DNA from: Mucilaginibacter gotjawali
GTDB taxonomy: Bacteria > Bacteroidota > Bacteroidia > Sphingobacteriales > Sphingobacteriaceae
Direction of reading: 5' to 3'
Assembly: GCF_002355435.1 (NCBI RefSeq)
Contig: NZ_AP017313.1
Span: 6,200,001-6,264,000, forward strand
DNA length: 64,000 bases
Positions 7,142 to 16,397 of the stretch are shown in pieces (position 1 is the stretch's first letter; each line of letters starts with the position of its first letter). The notes beneath the pieces were generated by a model, which made no database searches, was not told the origin of the DNA, and was given only the letters and a program-made list of their open reading frames with translations. A program made the position numbers and the translations under genes.

Positions 7142-8740
7142 CTACATCACCCCAACAATATTCCTCAAATAATTATCCGTCAAGACCATATCCACCTTAT
7201 CGTTGATAAAGCCGATGTGCATGTCGGGGCGAACAATGAGGGACTTTACACGGTTTGGATTAATTTCAAAGGCCTCGAAAACGTGCAGGTTTTTTGCAGA
7301 CGGCGGCAGGTAGAAGAAATTTAATGTTGCCGGATAATTTTGCGTGATCCATTTCGCAAGCGTAAAAAGATCGCTTTCTGCCAGTTTCCCCAAAACAATA
7401 AAAGTAAAGCCCGCTTTGCTGCACCATTCGTGCAGGTCGGTTTCTTCCTGCTTTTTTTCATCAAAAACTTTCAGGTAAGGCAGCCTGTCGCCGGCCTTTA
7501 CTTTTGTAGATTGACTTATTTGCAGGTTGATGGCGCTATCGCGGTAGCTAATGTCAATTTGCGAAACACGTTTAAAAAGCGCCTCCCGTATGCCTTTGTT
7601 GTTCCAGGCAAATTTCAACACCGATGGCATCAACCAGGTTTTAAATACCCTGCTATACCATTTGTTTGACATCACGATGTTGAAGACCCTGTCGGTAGTG
7701 TTAAGCAGCGTTTTGGCGACGGGCATACGTTCAGCGGCATAGCTGTCAAGAATAGGGTGTTTTAAACGGCCGTTTACAACCCCGGCAAGTTTCCAGGCCA
7801 GGTTATAGGCATCCTGTAAACCGGTGTTCATGCCCTGGCCGCCCACCGGCGAGTGAATATGCGCGGCATCGCCAATTAAAAAGCAGCGCTGCTCCCTGAA
7901 TTTATCAGCCATGCGGTGATGCAGCCGGTAGGTGGTAAACCAGTAATTATTTTTGACGTTTACCTGGATACCAGAAATATTTTGCAGGTAAGGCAATACC
8001 TCTTCAAGCCGAAGGCCTTCTTTTTTTTCCAATTTCGCCGGCAGATTACCGATAACGCGGTACCGGGTAAACTCCGGCATCGGGAAAAATCCCGAAAAAC
8101 CTTGCCCGCCGAGGCAAAGGTGTACATAACCATCGTTTATTTCTTCATTCAGCAGCTCAACATCAGCCAGGTAAAACCCGTGCGCATAGGTATCACCGCT
8201 AAACGGGATGTTTAATTGTTTGCGGACACTGCTATGGGCGCCATCCGCGCCGATCACCCAATCACAAGTTAAAGTGATCGCCTGGCCGGCATTCTGAAGA
8301 TTTACTTCAACACACTTTTCAGTTTGTTTAAGCGACATTAAATTGGTTTCCCAATATACCGGGCAAACATGACGGGTTAAAAAATCGAGCAGCAGTTTTT
8401 CGTTTTTGCTTTGCTGGTACAAATGGATAAAAGGAAAAGCCGTTTGCCCTTCGCCAACGTTATTAAATGAAAGGGAGGCTGCCTTTTTGCCATCCAGGTT
8501 AAATGAAAGGCCCTCTGCCGCCTTGCCGCCTTCAAGCACGCGGTCAATAAGCCCCATCTGCCTGTAGATCTCGAGTGACCGGGCTTGTACCGCAAGGGCT
8601 TTTGACTCGTCTGTAGGGCCCTGTTTGCTATCAATAATTATCGGCTGAATCCCATACCTGAGCAATTGTGCGGCCATCATCAGCCCTGAAGGCCCAGCGC
8701 CGACGATCAATACCGGGGTATGTTGCTCATTGAGGATCAC
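7142..8740 (-). CDS. FAD-dependent aromatic monooxygenase (PF01494 type)
   Basis: 532 residues. N-terminal Rossmann motif GAGPSG at 14-19, the middle DG motif GADGAHSSVRK, and the GD motif GDAAHIHSPVGGQGMNTGLQ, all diagnostic of group A flavin monooxygenases (PHBH, UbiH, PheA, TetX-like). The C-terminal ~110 residues after 'KAGDRLPYLKVF' resemble the thioredoxin-like domain of phenol hydroxylase-type enzymes. Substrate unknown; probably an aromatic or polyketide. It begins 3 nt after the RsmI-like gene and is likely co-transcribed with it. Confidence 0.88.
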   Translation of the reverse strand: MILNEQHTPVLIVGAGPSGLMMAAQLLRYGIQPIIIDSKQGPTDESKALAVQARSLEIYRQMGLIDRVLEGGKAAEGLSFNLDGKKAASLSFNNVGEGQTAFPFIHLYQQSKNEKLLLDFLTRHVCPVYWETNLMSLKQTEKCVEVNLQNAGQAITLTCDWVIGADGAHSSVRKQLNIPFSGDTYAHGFYLADVELLNEEINDGYVHLCLGGQGFSGFFPMPEFTRYRVIGNLPAKLEKKEGLRLEEVLPYLQNISGIQVNVKNNYWFTTYRLHHRMADKFREQRCFLIGDAAHIHSPVGGQGMNTGLQDAYNLAWKLAGVVNGRLKHPILDSYAAERMPVAKTLLNTTDRVFNIVMSNKWYSRVFKTWLMPSVLKFAWNNKGIREALFKRVSQIDISYRDSAINLQISQSTKVKAGDRLPYLKVFDEKKQEETDLHEWCSKAGFTFIVLGKLAESDLFTLAKWITQNYPATLNFFYLPPSAKNLHVFEAFEINPNRVKSLIVRPDMHIGFINDKVDMVLTDNYLRNIVGVM

Positions 8741-8743
8741 CTA

Positions 8744-9454
8744 TCATTTATGAAATAGTAAAAATATAGCCGGGCGCTTATGCAGCTCAGGCACTTTTTT
8801 CTGCCAGTCGGCAATGGTTTTGGTTTGAACAAATTCTGTGGCCGCCGTCAAATCGCAGGCAATGCATAAACGTGATTTTGGGTTGGCAGTTTTTAATATT
8901 TCCTCCAGCAAAACATTATTGCGGAACGGGGTTTCGATAAAGATCTGAGTCTGGTCAATCCGTTCGGCAATACTTTCCAGTTCTTTTATTTTTTTTGCGC
9001 GTAAAAGTTTATCAATAGGCAGGTACCCGTGGAAAGTAAAGCTTTGCCCGTTAAAACCCGACGCCATCAGCGCCAGCAAAATGGAACTCGGCCCAACCAG
9101 CGGAACAACCTTTATACCCATGCGATGCGCTTTTTCGACGATTTCCGCACCGGGGTCGGCAATGCCGGGGCAACCGGCTTCACTCATCAGGCCAACATCC
9201 TTGCCGGTTTGCAATCCTTTAAAAAATTCGGCCTTGCCCAACTCGCGGTTGTGCTTGCTATAATCATGGATCAGCAATTCGCTTTGCGGCGTCTTCAAAC
9301 CCGCTTCCTTCAGGAACCTGCGCGCTGTTTTTTCATTCTCAACAATATACTCTTTGATGTGGTTTATCGTATCTACTAAATATGGTGTAAATGATTTGGC
9401 GGCGGCCTCATCGGCAAGCGGCACAGGGATCAAATAAAGGGTTCCTAAAGGCAT
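8744..9454 (-). CDS. rsmI: SAM-dependent methyltransferase, RsmI-like (tetrapyrrole methylase fold)
   Basis: 236 residues. MPLGTLYLIPVPL replaces the usual GTLYVVATPIGN, and SEAGCPGIADPGAEIV, VVPLVGPSSILLALMASG and FTFHGYLP match the RsmI family, which 2'-O-methylates C1402 of 16S rRNA. The N-terminal region is divergent from enterobacterial RsmI, and a Bacteroidota subfamily of this type is generally annotated only as SAM-dependent methyltransferase, so target specificity is less certain than the fold. Confidence 0.75.
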   Translation of the reverse strand: MPLGTLYLIPVPLADEAAAKSFTPYLVDTINHIKEYIVENEKTARRFLKEAGLKTPQSELLIHDYSKHNRELGKAEFFKGLQTGKDVGLMSEAGCPGIADPGAEIVEKAHRMGIKVVPLVGPSSILLALMASGFNGQSFTFHGYLPIDKLLRAKKIKELESIAERIDQTQIFIETPFRNNVLLEEILKTANPKSRLCIACDLTAATEFVQTKTIADWQKKVPELHKRPAIFLLFHK

Positions 9455-9509
9455 CTTGCAAAATTGCTGTTTTTTGTTTAATTTAAGCTACTGAAAGGAA
9501 ATGTAAAAA

Positions 9510-10226
9510 ATGAAAGAGCTAAGTAAAAACTGGTTTATTGAGGGATCAATCGATTTTGAGCATAAAAAATACATCCTGCTGGATTATTTACAGGAAATTA
9601 ACCGCCATTTTGATAAAAGCAGGCTATACCCCAACCTTACCGACCTGATCTTCCACTTTAATAACCTTTTATATTTTAAAAAGAACAAAACCATGCTGCA
9701 ACAGGCTTTTCCGCAACGTTTAACCCTGGCCGATATTGAAGCCGTAAAGCTTACCTACCAGAAAATTGTGGATGATGACAGCTCCATGCGTGAGATAGAG
9801 CTCATCATCACCTATGCCATGCAAAAAATGGACCCGGCTATACAAACCGGTAAAGAAATTTATGATTTTGTAGAAAAATGCCTGGTTATAGATCCGGTAG
9901 GTATTGTGCCGCTGATGCCTTACCATGGCTACTTTTCGCTGCGCAACGGAAAAGAAAAAACCCACGGCATCTATGAGTACCAGATCACCATTTTTGAAAA
10001 TAAGGATGATAAATACCGGGGCATTAATATCCAGTTTGTAGAGACCTACGAAGAAAGCATCACCAAAACACCGGAGGCCATTAAACTCGACCTGATCCGC
10101 AGAAATAAATATATGCCCAACCCGGCGGTTTATTATGTGCAGAGCGATATAGCCTTCCCGCTGGAGCAAACCCTGCTGCCCGTGGCTAAAAGGAGTTTGG
10201 TGAAGTATATTTCGAAAGCGGCGTGA
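9510..10226 (+). CDS. Conserved hypothetical protein (238 aa)
   Basis: No signal peptide or membrane segment. Starts MKELSKNWFIEGSIDFEHKK; helical N-terminal half with a long 'MLQQAFPQRLTLADIEAVKL' segment, then a mixed alpha/beta C-terminal half. Composition and full-length ATG frame indicate a real cytoplasmic protein. I do not recognise a domain; I believe homologues occur across Bacteroidota but cannot check. Divergent from the RsmI-like gene and convergent with the stress protein. Confidence 0.7.
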   Translation: MKELSKNWFIEGSIDFEHKKYILLDYLQEINRHFDKSRLYPNLTDLIFHFNNLLYFKKNKTMLQQAFPQRLTLADIEAVKLTYQKIVDDDSSMREIELIITYAMQKMDPAIQTGKEIYDFVEKCLVIDPVGIVPLMPYHGYFSLRNGKEKTHGIYEYQITIFENKDDKYRGINIQFVETYEESITKTPEAIKLDLIRRNKYMPNPAVYYVQSDIAFPLEQTLLPVAKRSLVKYISKAA

Positions 10227-10332
10227 GGAGCCCCTCCTAAATCCTCCCCGGTAGGGAGGACTTTAAAATGCGTTCATAAAATGATTGGTTCTTAAAGTCT
10301 CCCCAACCGGGGGAGATTTAGAGGGGGCTCCT
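10226..10332. terminator. Composite 41-nt inverted repeat between convergent genes
   Basis: Left arm 10226-10266 begins at the last base of the TGA stop of the plus-strand gene; right arm 10292-10332 overlaps the stop codon of the minus-strand stress protein. The arms (AGGAGCCCCTCCTAAATC... and its near complement) pair over about 41 nt with few mismatches around a 25-nt spacer, and each arm carries a shorter hairpin of its own (CCTCCCCGG/GGGAGG). Stop-to-stop placement suggests a bidirectional terminator. Confidence 0.7.
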
Positions 10333-11170
10333 ATTTCAAAATCAACACCGGCCTGTCCGAATTAAGGGTGAGGGCTTTGGTGATGCTGCGGTGGGTTAAA
10401 TTATAAAAAAAGCTGTATTTGCCCGGCAGCGCAATGATGAGTTGCGGGTTATGTTTGCGGGAGAAATCAAGGATGCCATGTACGGTGTCTTTATCTTCAG
10501 AATAAAAAACCTGGTATTCATAGCCCTCCATTAAATCTTTAAGTCCGATTGTTAGTTTGGGATCATCTTCAGGGTGCTGATGTTTCGCATCAACATTTAA
10601 AAGCAGGAGTTTGGGGTGAAGCCATTTTGCCGGGTCGCGGTAGGTTTTAAAAGCGTTGAGGCGCGAGATCGCTGCAAAATCGCAGGGCACCACCGCTTCT
10701 TCCATCTTTTTATACCGGATATGGTTGGGGATGATCATTACCGGCCGCGGGCTTGTTTTAGCTATCGCGATGATCTGCTCGCTGATGTAGGGGTCATTTT
10801 CATATAAAGCTTTATCGGTACCCATCATTACCACATCGGCTTGCTCGTCTGCCAGTACCTGGTGTACCGCCCGCAGCAACGGCAAGTCACTGATTACCGT
10901 TTTTATTTTAATAGTTGGCAGGCATTTTTTAAGCAATTGCTGGCCAAGAACTTTTAATTTCTCCAGCTCAGCCCGCTTTTCTGCATCTATCTCCTCAGCG
11001 CTTAGCTGTACAAAATCCGCATCAGGCAGTAACTGGGTATACACCGACACATAAAAACTTTTCAGTAAAATGATGCGCTCCACATGGGTGTCGCAGCTAA
11101 AATCGGCGGCGTATTGTATGATATTTTCAGATGATCCTGAAAAGTTTACGGGGATCAGTAATGTTTTCAT
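10331..11170 (-). CDS. Universal stress protein, tandem UspA domains
   Basis: 279 residues with two UspA-like halves: residues 1 to about 148 (start MKTLLIPVNFSGSSENIIQYA, end 'PRPVMIIP') and about 155-279 (end 'DRPVLILK'). A G-T-D-K replaces the clear GxxGS ATP-binding loop in the first half, and 'ALPGKYSFFYNLTHRSI' takes its place in the second. This two-domain form is widespread in Bacteroidota; the molecular role is unknown. Monocistronic, with a 279-bp upstream gap. Confidence 0.88.
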   Translation of the reverse strand: MKTLLIPVNFSGSSENIIQYAADFSCDTHVERIILLKSFYVSVYTQLLPDADFVQLSAEEIDAEKRAELEKLKVLGQQLLKKCLPTIKIKTVISDLPLLRAVHQVLADEQADVVMMGTDKALYENDPYISEQIIAIAKTSPRPVMIIPNHIRYKKMEEAVVPCDFAAISRLNAFKTYRDPAKWLHPKLLLLNVDAKHQHPEDDPKLTIGLKDLMEGYEYQVFYSEDKDTVHGILDFSRKHNPQLIIALPGKYSFFYNLTHRSITKALTLNSDRPVLILK

Positions 11171-11449
11171 AATTATTTAAGTTTGCCGGAAACAAAGGTT
11201 GGTCTTCCGGTTTCCGCTTTTATACGATTTAAATTTACGATAAAAGATCAGCTGTTTTTTAATTTGCTGATTATTTCGCCTGGGGCATTTGTCAGTTATT
11301 TTAAAAAAGTTAGTTAAGCGCCCTTTTCTTCGATTACCTAATAAAAGCCCTTATGCTTGATCTTTGAGATACAAACTAATATTGTAAAGAGAGTGTAAAT
11401 GTTTAACTTTTTCTCTGTAATGCGGTTATTCCATTGTAAACTTTCGCTA

Positions 11450-11722
11450 TTAGCGAAATATCCAAGCGAAAATTACAGGAACAAAAATAGACAATAGCAA
11501 CCCTGATAGATAAATTCTAAAAGGCGGCCAGTAGGACTTATCCTTTTTTACCGCTTTATGCAGCGTCCAGAATATTAAAAATATATTAGCAAGAAATGCA
11601 ATCAGGATGAACAGGAGATCCAACCCTGGTCCGCCTAAACCAGAAGGTGCTATTGCGTAACCAATTGTAACCGTAAAGATGGCGACTGGATAGAATAAAA
11701 TAGCTGCTAACTTTTTACTCAT
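11450..11722 (-). CDS. Small membrane protein (90 aa)
   Basis: Three predicted transmembrane segments (about residues 7-25, 33-53 and 70-88) with a basic loop KAVKKDKSYW. The motif GPGLDLLF is shared with the frameshifted neighbour at 11770-12020, so the two are tandem paralogues. Function unknown. Confidence 0.65.
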   Translation of the reverse strand: MSKKLAAILFYPVAIFTVTIGYAIAPSGLGGPGLDLLFILIAFLANIFLIFWTLHKAVKKDKSYWPPFRIYLSGLLLSIFVPVIFAWIFR

Positions 11723-11769
11723 TATTTAATTTTGGAATTCGGATAAATCGGGCATTCTTTACGTCATTT

Positions 11770-12020
11770 TTAAAGGAACAAGATCCCGACTAAAATAATT
11801 ACGCCTAAAAAATGAATTACAAATGGCATCCAGGCAGCCGCACGCCGTTGTGCTTTAAATAATGCCTTTACCAAAAACACTACGCTGCAAATAAGAATGA
11901 TCGGGTAAACAAAAAATCCAAACCAGGCCCTGCAAGGTTGGTCGGATCAATCTTATGAGATATAATAATCAGACTAAACGCTATAAAGTAATAAACTAAA
12001 GCAAATGATACTTTATTCAT
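11770..12020 (-). pseudogene. Frameshifted paralogue of the 90-aa membrane protein
   Basis: Reading the minus strand from ATG at 12020 gives MNKVSFALVYYFIAF..., reaching AGPGLDFLF before a stop after 46 codons. A one-base shift in a run of six T (plus strand AAAAAA at 11911-11916) joins it to a frame that continues FFVYPIILICSVVFLVKALF... and ends at TAA (11770), giving a protein of about 83 residues like that encoded at 11450-11722. Either a real frameshift, a phase-variable homopolymer, or a sequencing error. Confidence 0.65.
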
Positions 12021-12094
12021 ATTACATTCGCAAATATTTCGCTAATTCCATTGGAGAACATTCGCCCTCATTCGTGAAATACGTGCCTATCAAT

Positions 12095-12997
12095 TTATTT
12101 GTCACTCAGCATGATCGGATTTTTCCCGCCGCCCATGATAATGATCTTGGTATTGGGCGATAAGGCGATCTCCTTTTGTGCCAATATAGATTGGTACTCC
12201 AGCTGCTGCGCAGTTAAACCAGTTGACAAGATTTTCTGGTAATCAGCAATACCCTGGGCTTCTACGCGTTTACGGTCGGCTTCCTGGCGTTCTTTTTGCA
12301 AAACAAACTGCATTTTTTGCGCATCCTGTTCGGCATTTATCTTTGACTCGATACTTGCTTTTACTGATGGTGGCAATGAAATGTTGCGTACCAGTATGGA
12401 TTGCACTACAAGTCCCCGTTTTGCAAAGCTCTGCGTAATGGTTTGGTTTATTTTCGCCTGGAATTCCCCCCTTTTGATTGAATACAGATCAACAGCCTGG
12501 TAGCTCACAGCGTTGTCGCGGATAGCGGTCCGGGTAACCGGGCGAACAATTTTATCCTGGTAGTCCTGTCCGATATTTTGAAGGATATATGGGGCCTTTG
12601 CCGGGTCTACCGTATATAAAACAGAAAGATCGATAGTAACTTCCAATCCATCAGACGAAAGGACCGTTATCGCGTCATCCCCCTGTACCTGGCCTTCATT
12701 CGATTTGGCGCTCATTGTATAATTCTGCGTTTGAATGTTAAAGGGAACAACATCAACTACGGGGTCTATAAAGTGCAAACCGCTTTCAAGGATATTATCC
12801 TGTACTTTACCAAAAAGCACCTGTACGCCTATTGTACCGTGGTCGATTTGTTTAACTGATGAAAGGCCGAGGCCTGCTATTACAACGATAATACCTACGG
12901 TGCGGGTAATGCCGGCAAAATGGCTGCTTGGTTCGGGCGAGCGCTTCATCACTATACTTACTATAAGTATAATGAGACCTAAAACTGCGATAAGCAT
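12095..12997 (-). CDS. Prohibitin family (SPFH domain) membrane protein
   Basis: 300 residues. An N-terminal membrane anchor (residues 1-18) and a second hydrophobic stretch near 33-47 precede an SPFH/band 7 domain (about 50-220; VLFGKVQDNILESGLHFIDP is characteristic). Next is a coiled coil rich in Gln, Glu and Ala (AEQDAQKMQFVLQKERQEAD) and a C-terminal tail. SPFH proteins form membrane scaffolds and regulate proteases such as FtsH. Lies 12 nt downstream of a small membrane protein gene on the same strand. Confidence 0.9.
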   Translation of the reverse strand: MLIAVLGLIILIVSIVMKRSPEPSSHFAGITRTVGIIVVIAGLGLSSVKQIDHGTIGVQVLFGKVQDNILESGLHFIDPVVDVVPFNIQTQNYTMSAKSNEGQVQGDDAITVLSSDGLEVTIDLSVLYTVDPAKAPYILQNIGQDYQDKIVRPVTRTAIRDNAVSYQAVDLYSIKRGEFQAKINQTITQSFAKRGLVVQSILVRNISLPPSVKASIESKINAEQDAQKMQFVLQKERQEADRKRVEAQGIADYQKILSTGLTAQQLEYQSILAQKEIALSPNTKIIIMGGGKNPIMLSDK

Positions 12998-13009
12998 AAT
13001 TTAAGGGGG

Positions 13010-13201
13010 TTATGGTTTTTTGAGTGTGTCTTTGATATCCTTCAGGATCTTTATCTTGAGGTAAACAAATATACCAATTAGTAACACTGCGCCCGCTAAA
13101 AACACATAATTATGTCCCTCAATTCCGTATTGATAGCCGCTGATAATGCATACAAATATCCCAACGGTATACAGCACGTTGGGGATAGCCTTTTTCCACA
13201 T
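13010..13201 (-). CDS. Small two-span membrane protein (63 aa)
   Basis: Two hydrophobic segments (about residues 9-27 and 33-50) and a basic C-terminal tail KIKILKDIKDTLKKP. Packed between rhodanese (3 nt upstream) and prohibitin (12 nt downstream) on the same strand, so it is probably translated. Function unknown. Confidence 0.65.
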   Translation of the reverse strand: MWKKAIPNVLYTVGIFVCIISGYQYGIEGHNYVFLAGAVLLIGIFVYLKIKILKDIKDTLKKP

Positions 13202-13204
13202 GGC

Positions 13205-13519
13205 TTAATATACGTTAATGGTGGGGTCAATCTCATCGGCCCAGGCAAGGATGCCGCCTTTAAGGTTTATCAGGTTGGTAAAACCCTGTTGTTCCAGCTG
13301 CATAATGGCAGCGGCGCTGCGTTTACCGCTACGGCACATTACCACAACCGGTTTTGTTTTGTCGATTTTATCAGCTTCAATTAATATGCCTCCAAGGGGT
13401 ATTAAAGTACCGCCAAGGTTCGACATTTCATACTCAAAATCTTCCCTTACATCTATTAATTGAAAATCTTCGCCTTTGTCTTTTTTCTCTTTTAGTTCCT
13501 GTACGCTTATTTCTTTCAT
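13205..13519 (-). CDS. Rhodanese-like domain protein
   Basis: Single-domain rhodanese of 104 residues. The active-site loop is VVMCRSGKRSA with catalytic Cys62; LIDVRE and the C-terminal LKGGILAW are family motifs. It likely transfers sulfane sulfur, acceptor unknown. I prefer ATG 13519 over the in-frame TTG at 13525, because the promoter box TATATTTG ends 3 nt before it. First gene of a cluster running toward the prohibitin. Confidence 0.88.
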   Translation of the reverse strand: MKEISVQELKEKKDKGEDFQLIDVREDFEYEMSNLGGTLIPLGGILIEADKIDKTKPVVVMCRSGKRSAAAIMQLEQQGFTNLINLKGGILAWADEIDPTINVY

Positions 13520-13522
13520 GGT

Positions 13523-13530
13523 CAAATATA
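13523..13530 (-). promoter_or_regulatory. TATATTTG -7 box abutting rhodanese start
   Basis: On the minus strand TATATTTG is followed by ACC and then the ATG at 13519 (3-nt spacing), the same geometry as at yicC and miaE. Confidence 0.55.
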
Positions 13531-13640
13531 AAAATTTTTATAAAGGTAGCTGACCTATAAATATTTAGGCCCGCCTTTTGTAACAAACATTAGCTAAGTG
13601 CGTTTTATATATGTTTTAAAGGCAAAGTTATATTTTATTA

Positions 13641-14759
13641 ATGAAGAAAGTAACCCGTTTTTTTTGGTTCTGTTCGGGAGCACATATTGGCACACTAAAA
13701 AAATACCCTATTGAGCATAATAAATATGTAGGTATTGGGGCCACTATATTTTTCACAGCGTTATTTGCAGCACTTTCAGGCGGTTACGCCATGTATTTTG
13801 TATTTGCGGGCAATCCGCTCGCGGTGATTTTTGCGATTATTTTTGGGTTGATATGGGGTACGGCTATTTTTAATATGGACCGTTATATTGTATCCAGCAT
13901 TGATAAGCAAGGAACCACTAACCAGCAAATCCTGCAGGCTTCGCCCCGTATTTTGCTGGCCATCATGATCGGGATCGTTATTTCGAGGCCGCTGGAGCTG
14001 AAAATATTTGATAAAGAGATCCGCCAGAAGTTAAAAACCGCCTATTTAAAAGGTCAGCACCGCAAAATTGATACGCTTCAAAAAACATATACCGAAAAAT
14101 ATGCGATGGAGCTTAGCAAAAACAACGACCTGAAAAAGGAAAAAGATTCCCTCGAAACTGATATCAACCGCTCACGCTACCAGCTGAACCAGGAGGTATT
14201 TGGCGATAAAAGCAACCAGACGTCGGGCATAGTGGGTTATGGCACTTATGCCAAACAAAAACAAGCCATTTTACAGGAAAAAGAGGACCGCCTGAAAACA
14301 GTGACCGATAACCAGGCAAAAATGGACCAGTACCTAAGTTCCCGTAAAAACCACGAAGGTGTGAATGATATTCGCCTTTTTAACGACCACCAGTTAGACA
14401 GTCTCTCTAATGTTGCGGGATTTTCGGACCGTAACTGGGCGCTGGGGCAGTTATCCTATAATGAGAACGGCACGCGCGACCTGGACACCTATCTTGCAGA
14501 ATCATTCATCAGTTTTCTTTTCATCTTATTTGAATGCCTGCCGGTATTCGTTAAGCTGATGTCGCCAAAAGGGCCCTATGATGTGGCCGTTTCAAAATTG
14601 TATGACGCCGATATCCATTACGCCGAAAGGGATAAAGAACGGAATATCCAGGTGACCGACAGCGTGTACGATCATCACCTCGGAGAAGAAATTGAAAAAC
14701 AAAAAAAGATCATTTCCGCGCAGTCAGACTACGACCTGGAGCGGCATCGGTATGATTAG
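13641..14759 (+). CDS. DUF4407 domain membrane protein
   Basis: 372 residues. Begins KKVTRFFWFCSGAHIGTLKKYP, followed by transmembrane helices near 32-55, 60-78 and 100-118. The DRYIVSSIDK motif after the second helix is typical of DUF4407. A long extracytoplasmic coiled coil (about 125-265, rich in Lys, Gln and Glu) is closed by a fourth helix near 283-305 and a charged tail. The function of the family is unknown. Monocistronic; followed by word repeats. Confidence 0.85.
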   Translation: MKKVTRFFWFCSGAHIGTLKKYPIEHNKYVGIGATIFFTALFAALSGGYAMYFVFAGNPLAVIFAIIFGLIWGTAIFNMDRYIVSSIDKQGTTNQQILQASPRILLAIMIGIVISRPLELKIFDKEIRQKLKTAYLKGQHRKIDTLQKTYTEKYAMELSKNNDLKKEKDSLETDINRSRYQLNQEVFGDKSNQTSGIVGYGTYAKQKQAILQEKEDRLKTVTDNQAKMDQYLSSRKNHEGVNDIRLFNDHQLDSLSNVAGFSDRNWALGQLSYNENGTRDLDTYLAESFISFLFILFECLPVFVKLMSPKGPYDVAVSKLYDADIHYAERDKERNIQVTDSVYDHHLGEEIEKQKKIISAQSDYDLERHRYD

Positions 14760-14843
14760 TTGATTGGGTTGAATGGGTTGATTAAGTTGGATGGGTTATA
14801 TTAAGTTGAATGGGTTGATTTAGTTGGATTAGGTTGATTTAGT
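14760..14843. repeat. Tandem TTGATT/GGGTTGAATGG word repeat
   Basis: Imperfect tandem words (GGGTTGATTAAGTTGGAT) run in one direction immediately after the DUF4407 stop. Related words occur at 21781-21820 and 36801-36845. The rest of the 283-bp gap up to the methyltransferase promoter shows nothing recognisable. Confidence 0.6.
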
Positions 14844-15030
14844 TCGTGCGGAAAATACCGGATAGTAAGACCCAAAATCACCAGCTTGAGACTGCCTGCC
14901 AAATTTCACAGCAACGTTCAAATTCAGTAAAACCAACCTTTTCCGCAAAAACCCGCCAATAAAATTCATTGACAATCAACCGATTGCCAAAAAAATCAAT
15001 GAAATCCTTTAATCATTAAAATCTGTGGTC

Positions 15031-15038
15031 TACCTTTG
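15031..15038 (+). promoter_or_regulatory. TACCTTTG -7 box abutting O-methyltransferase start
   Basis: TACCTTTG ends 4 nt before the ATG at 15043. It overlaps the region where a longer frame could begin, arguing for the ATG and a leaderless mRNA. Confidence 0.6.
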
Positions 15039-15042
15039 CGCC

Positions 15043-15681
15043 ATGGACATATTACCCCATGACCTGCAAACATACCTGGATGATCATTGCGATGCAGAAC
15101 CAAAAGCATTGCAAAACATCAACCGCGAAACTTATTTAAAAGTGCTGCGGCCACATATGCTTTCGGGGCATTACCAGGGCAGAGTATTGAGTTTTTTGAG
15201 CAAATTAATACAGCCGAAACTCATCCTTGAAATAGGAACTTTTACCGGTTATGCAACGATTTGCCTGGCGGAGGGCCTTGTTGAGGATGGAATTATTCAT
15301 ACCATTGAAGTGAACCGCGAGCTGGAAGAAATGCTTAATTCACACTTTGAATCCACAAATGTTGGTAAAAAAATAAAGCTGCATTTTGGCCAGGCAGAAC
15401 AAATTATAGGCGAAATGCCGTATACAGGCTTCGATCTGGTTTTTATTGATGCAGATAAAAAGAATAATTATAACTATTTTCAACTTATATTTGAAAAAGT
15501 ACGATCCGGAGGATTAATAATAATTGATAATGTGTTGTGGAAAGGAAAGGTGTATGGCGAAGAAAACGACGCCGATACACAAGTTATCCGCAAACTAAAT
15601 GACCTGGTAGCCGCTGACGAGAGGGTTGAAAAGCTCATCCTTCCTGTTCGTGACGGGTTGCTGGTCATCAGAAAAAAGTAA
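15043..15681 (+). CDS. O-methyltransferase (class I SAM, family 3)
   Basis: 212 residues. SAM motif I ILEIGTFTGYAT starts near residue 61, and the post-motif DLVFIDADKKNNYNYF with metal-binding Asp and the later DNVLWKGKV match the cation-dependent COMT/CCoAOMT-like family (PF01596). Substrate unknown. Followed 3 nt later by a GH73 gene on the same strand. Confidence 0.9.
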   Translation: MDILPHDLQTYLDDHCDAEPKALQNINRETYLKVLRPHMLSGHYQGRVLSFLSKLIQPKLILEIGTFTGYATICLAEGLVEDGIIHTIEVNRELEEMLNSHFESTNVGKKIKLHFGQAEQIIGEMPYTGFDLVFIDADKKNNYNYFQLIFEKVRSGGLIIIDNVLWKGKVYGEENDADTQVIRKLNDLVAADERVEKLILPVRDGLLVIRKK

Positions 15682-15684
15682 ATT

Positions 15685-16218
15685 ATGAAGAAACTCTTAC
15701 TGGTTACATTGCTGCTGGTTCCGTTTTTAATGGCATCGGCCCAAAAAAATACCCCCCAATCTTATATTGACCAATTTAAGGAAGATGCGATCCGCATCAT
15801 GCACGAAACAGGGGTTCCCGCAAGTATTGTTTTAGGTGTAGCTATGCACGAGTCGGGCTGCGGAAACAGCGCACTTGCGAAAAATTTAAACAACCAATTC
15901 GGCGTAAAAGGCGGAAGCAGGATAGTTTATTATAACAAGCATAACAAAAAAGTAAATACCGCCTATAAAAAATATGGGTCTGTTTATGATTCATTCGAGG
16001 ATTTTGCCCGGATCATGACAGAGCGCCAGGCGTTTAGCGGCCTGTCTGACAAGTTCACTCATTTTGATTACCAGGGCTGGGCGCACGGTATCCAAAAACA
16101 CGGGTATGCGCATGATCGGCGCTGGTCAAAATATGTGCTTGATATTATCGATAAATACCATTTGTATTTATTTGATGAGAAACCAGCCAACCAGGACCAA
16201 CTGGCGCAAAATAATTAA
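15685..16218 (+). CDS. Secreted glucosaminidase domain protein (GH73)
   Basis: 177 residues. Signal peptide (MKKLLLVTLLLVPFLMASAQ), then a FlgJ/GH73-type mannosyl-glycoprotein endo-beta-N-acetylglucosaminidase domain. The catalytic Glu is Glu56 in AMHESGCGNS; 'NNQFGVKGG' and 'YGSVYDSFEDFARIM' are typical. It cleaves peptidoglycan glycan strands in the periplasm. Paralogue of the next gene, without LysM. Confidence 0.88.
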   Translation: MKKLLLVTLLLVPFLMASAQKNTPQSYIDQFKEDAIRIMHETGVPASIVLGVAMHESGCGNSALAKNLNNQFGVKGGSRIVYYNKHNKKVNTAYKKYGSVYDSFEDFARIMTERQAFSGLSDKFTHFDYQGWAHGIQKHGYAHDRRWSKYVLDIIDKYHLYLFDEKPANQDQLAQNN

Positions 16219-16397
16219 AGCATAATTTCCTGATTAACGTTTTCCTGATATCCCGGCTGAATTTAGCCTGATTTATGGTTGTTTTTTGATATTTCACTCA
16301 ATAAATGACGATAAAGCTCAACCTAATTAACCAAAACAACGTATTACGGGTAATAATTGGCGGTACGCAACTTGCCAATGGTTTGGTATTTATAGCG

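Noticed and set aside
14760..14843. Tandem words as a CRISPR or VNTR of regular period
   Set aside because: Units vary in length and sequence, with no spacers; they fit the word-repeat class.
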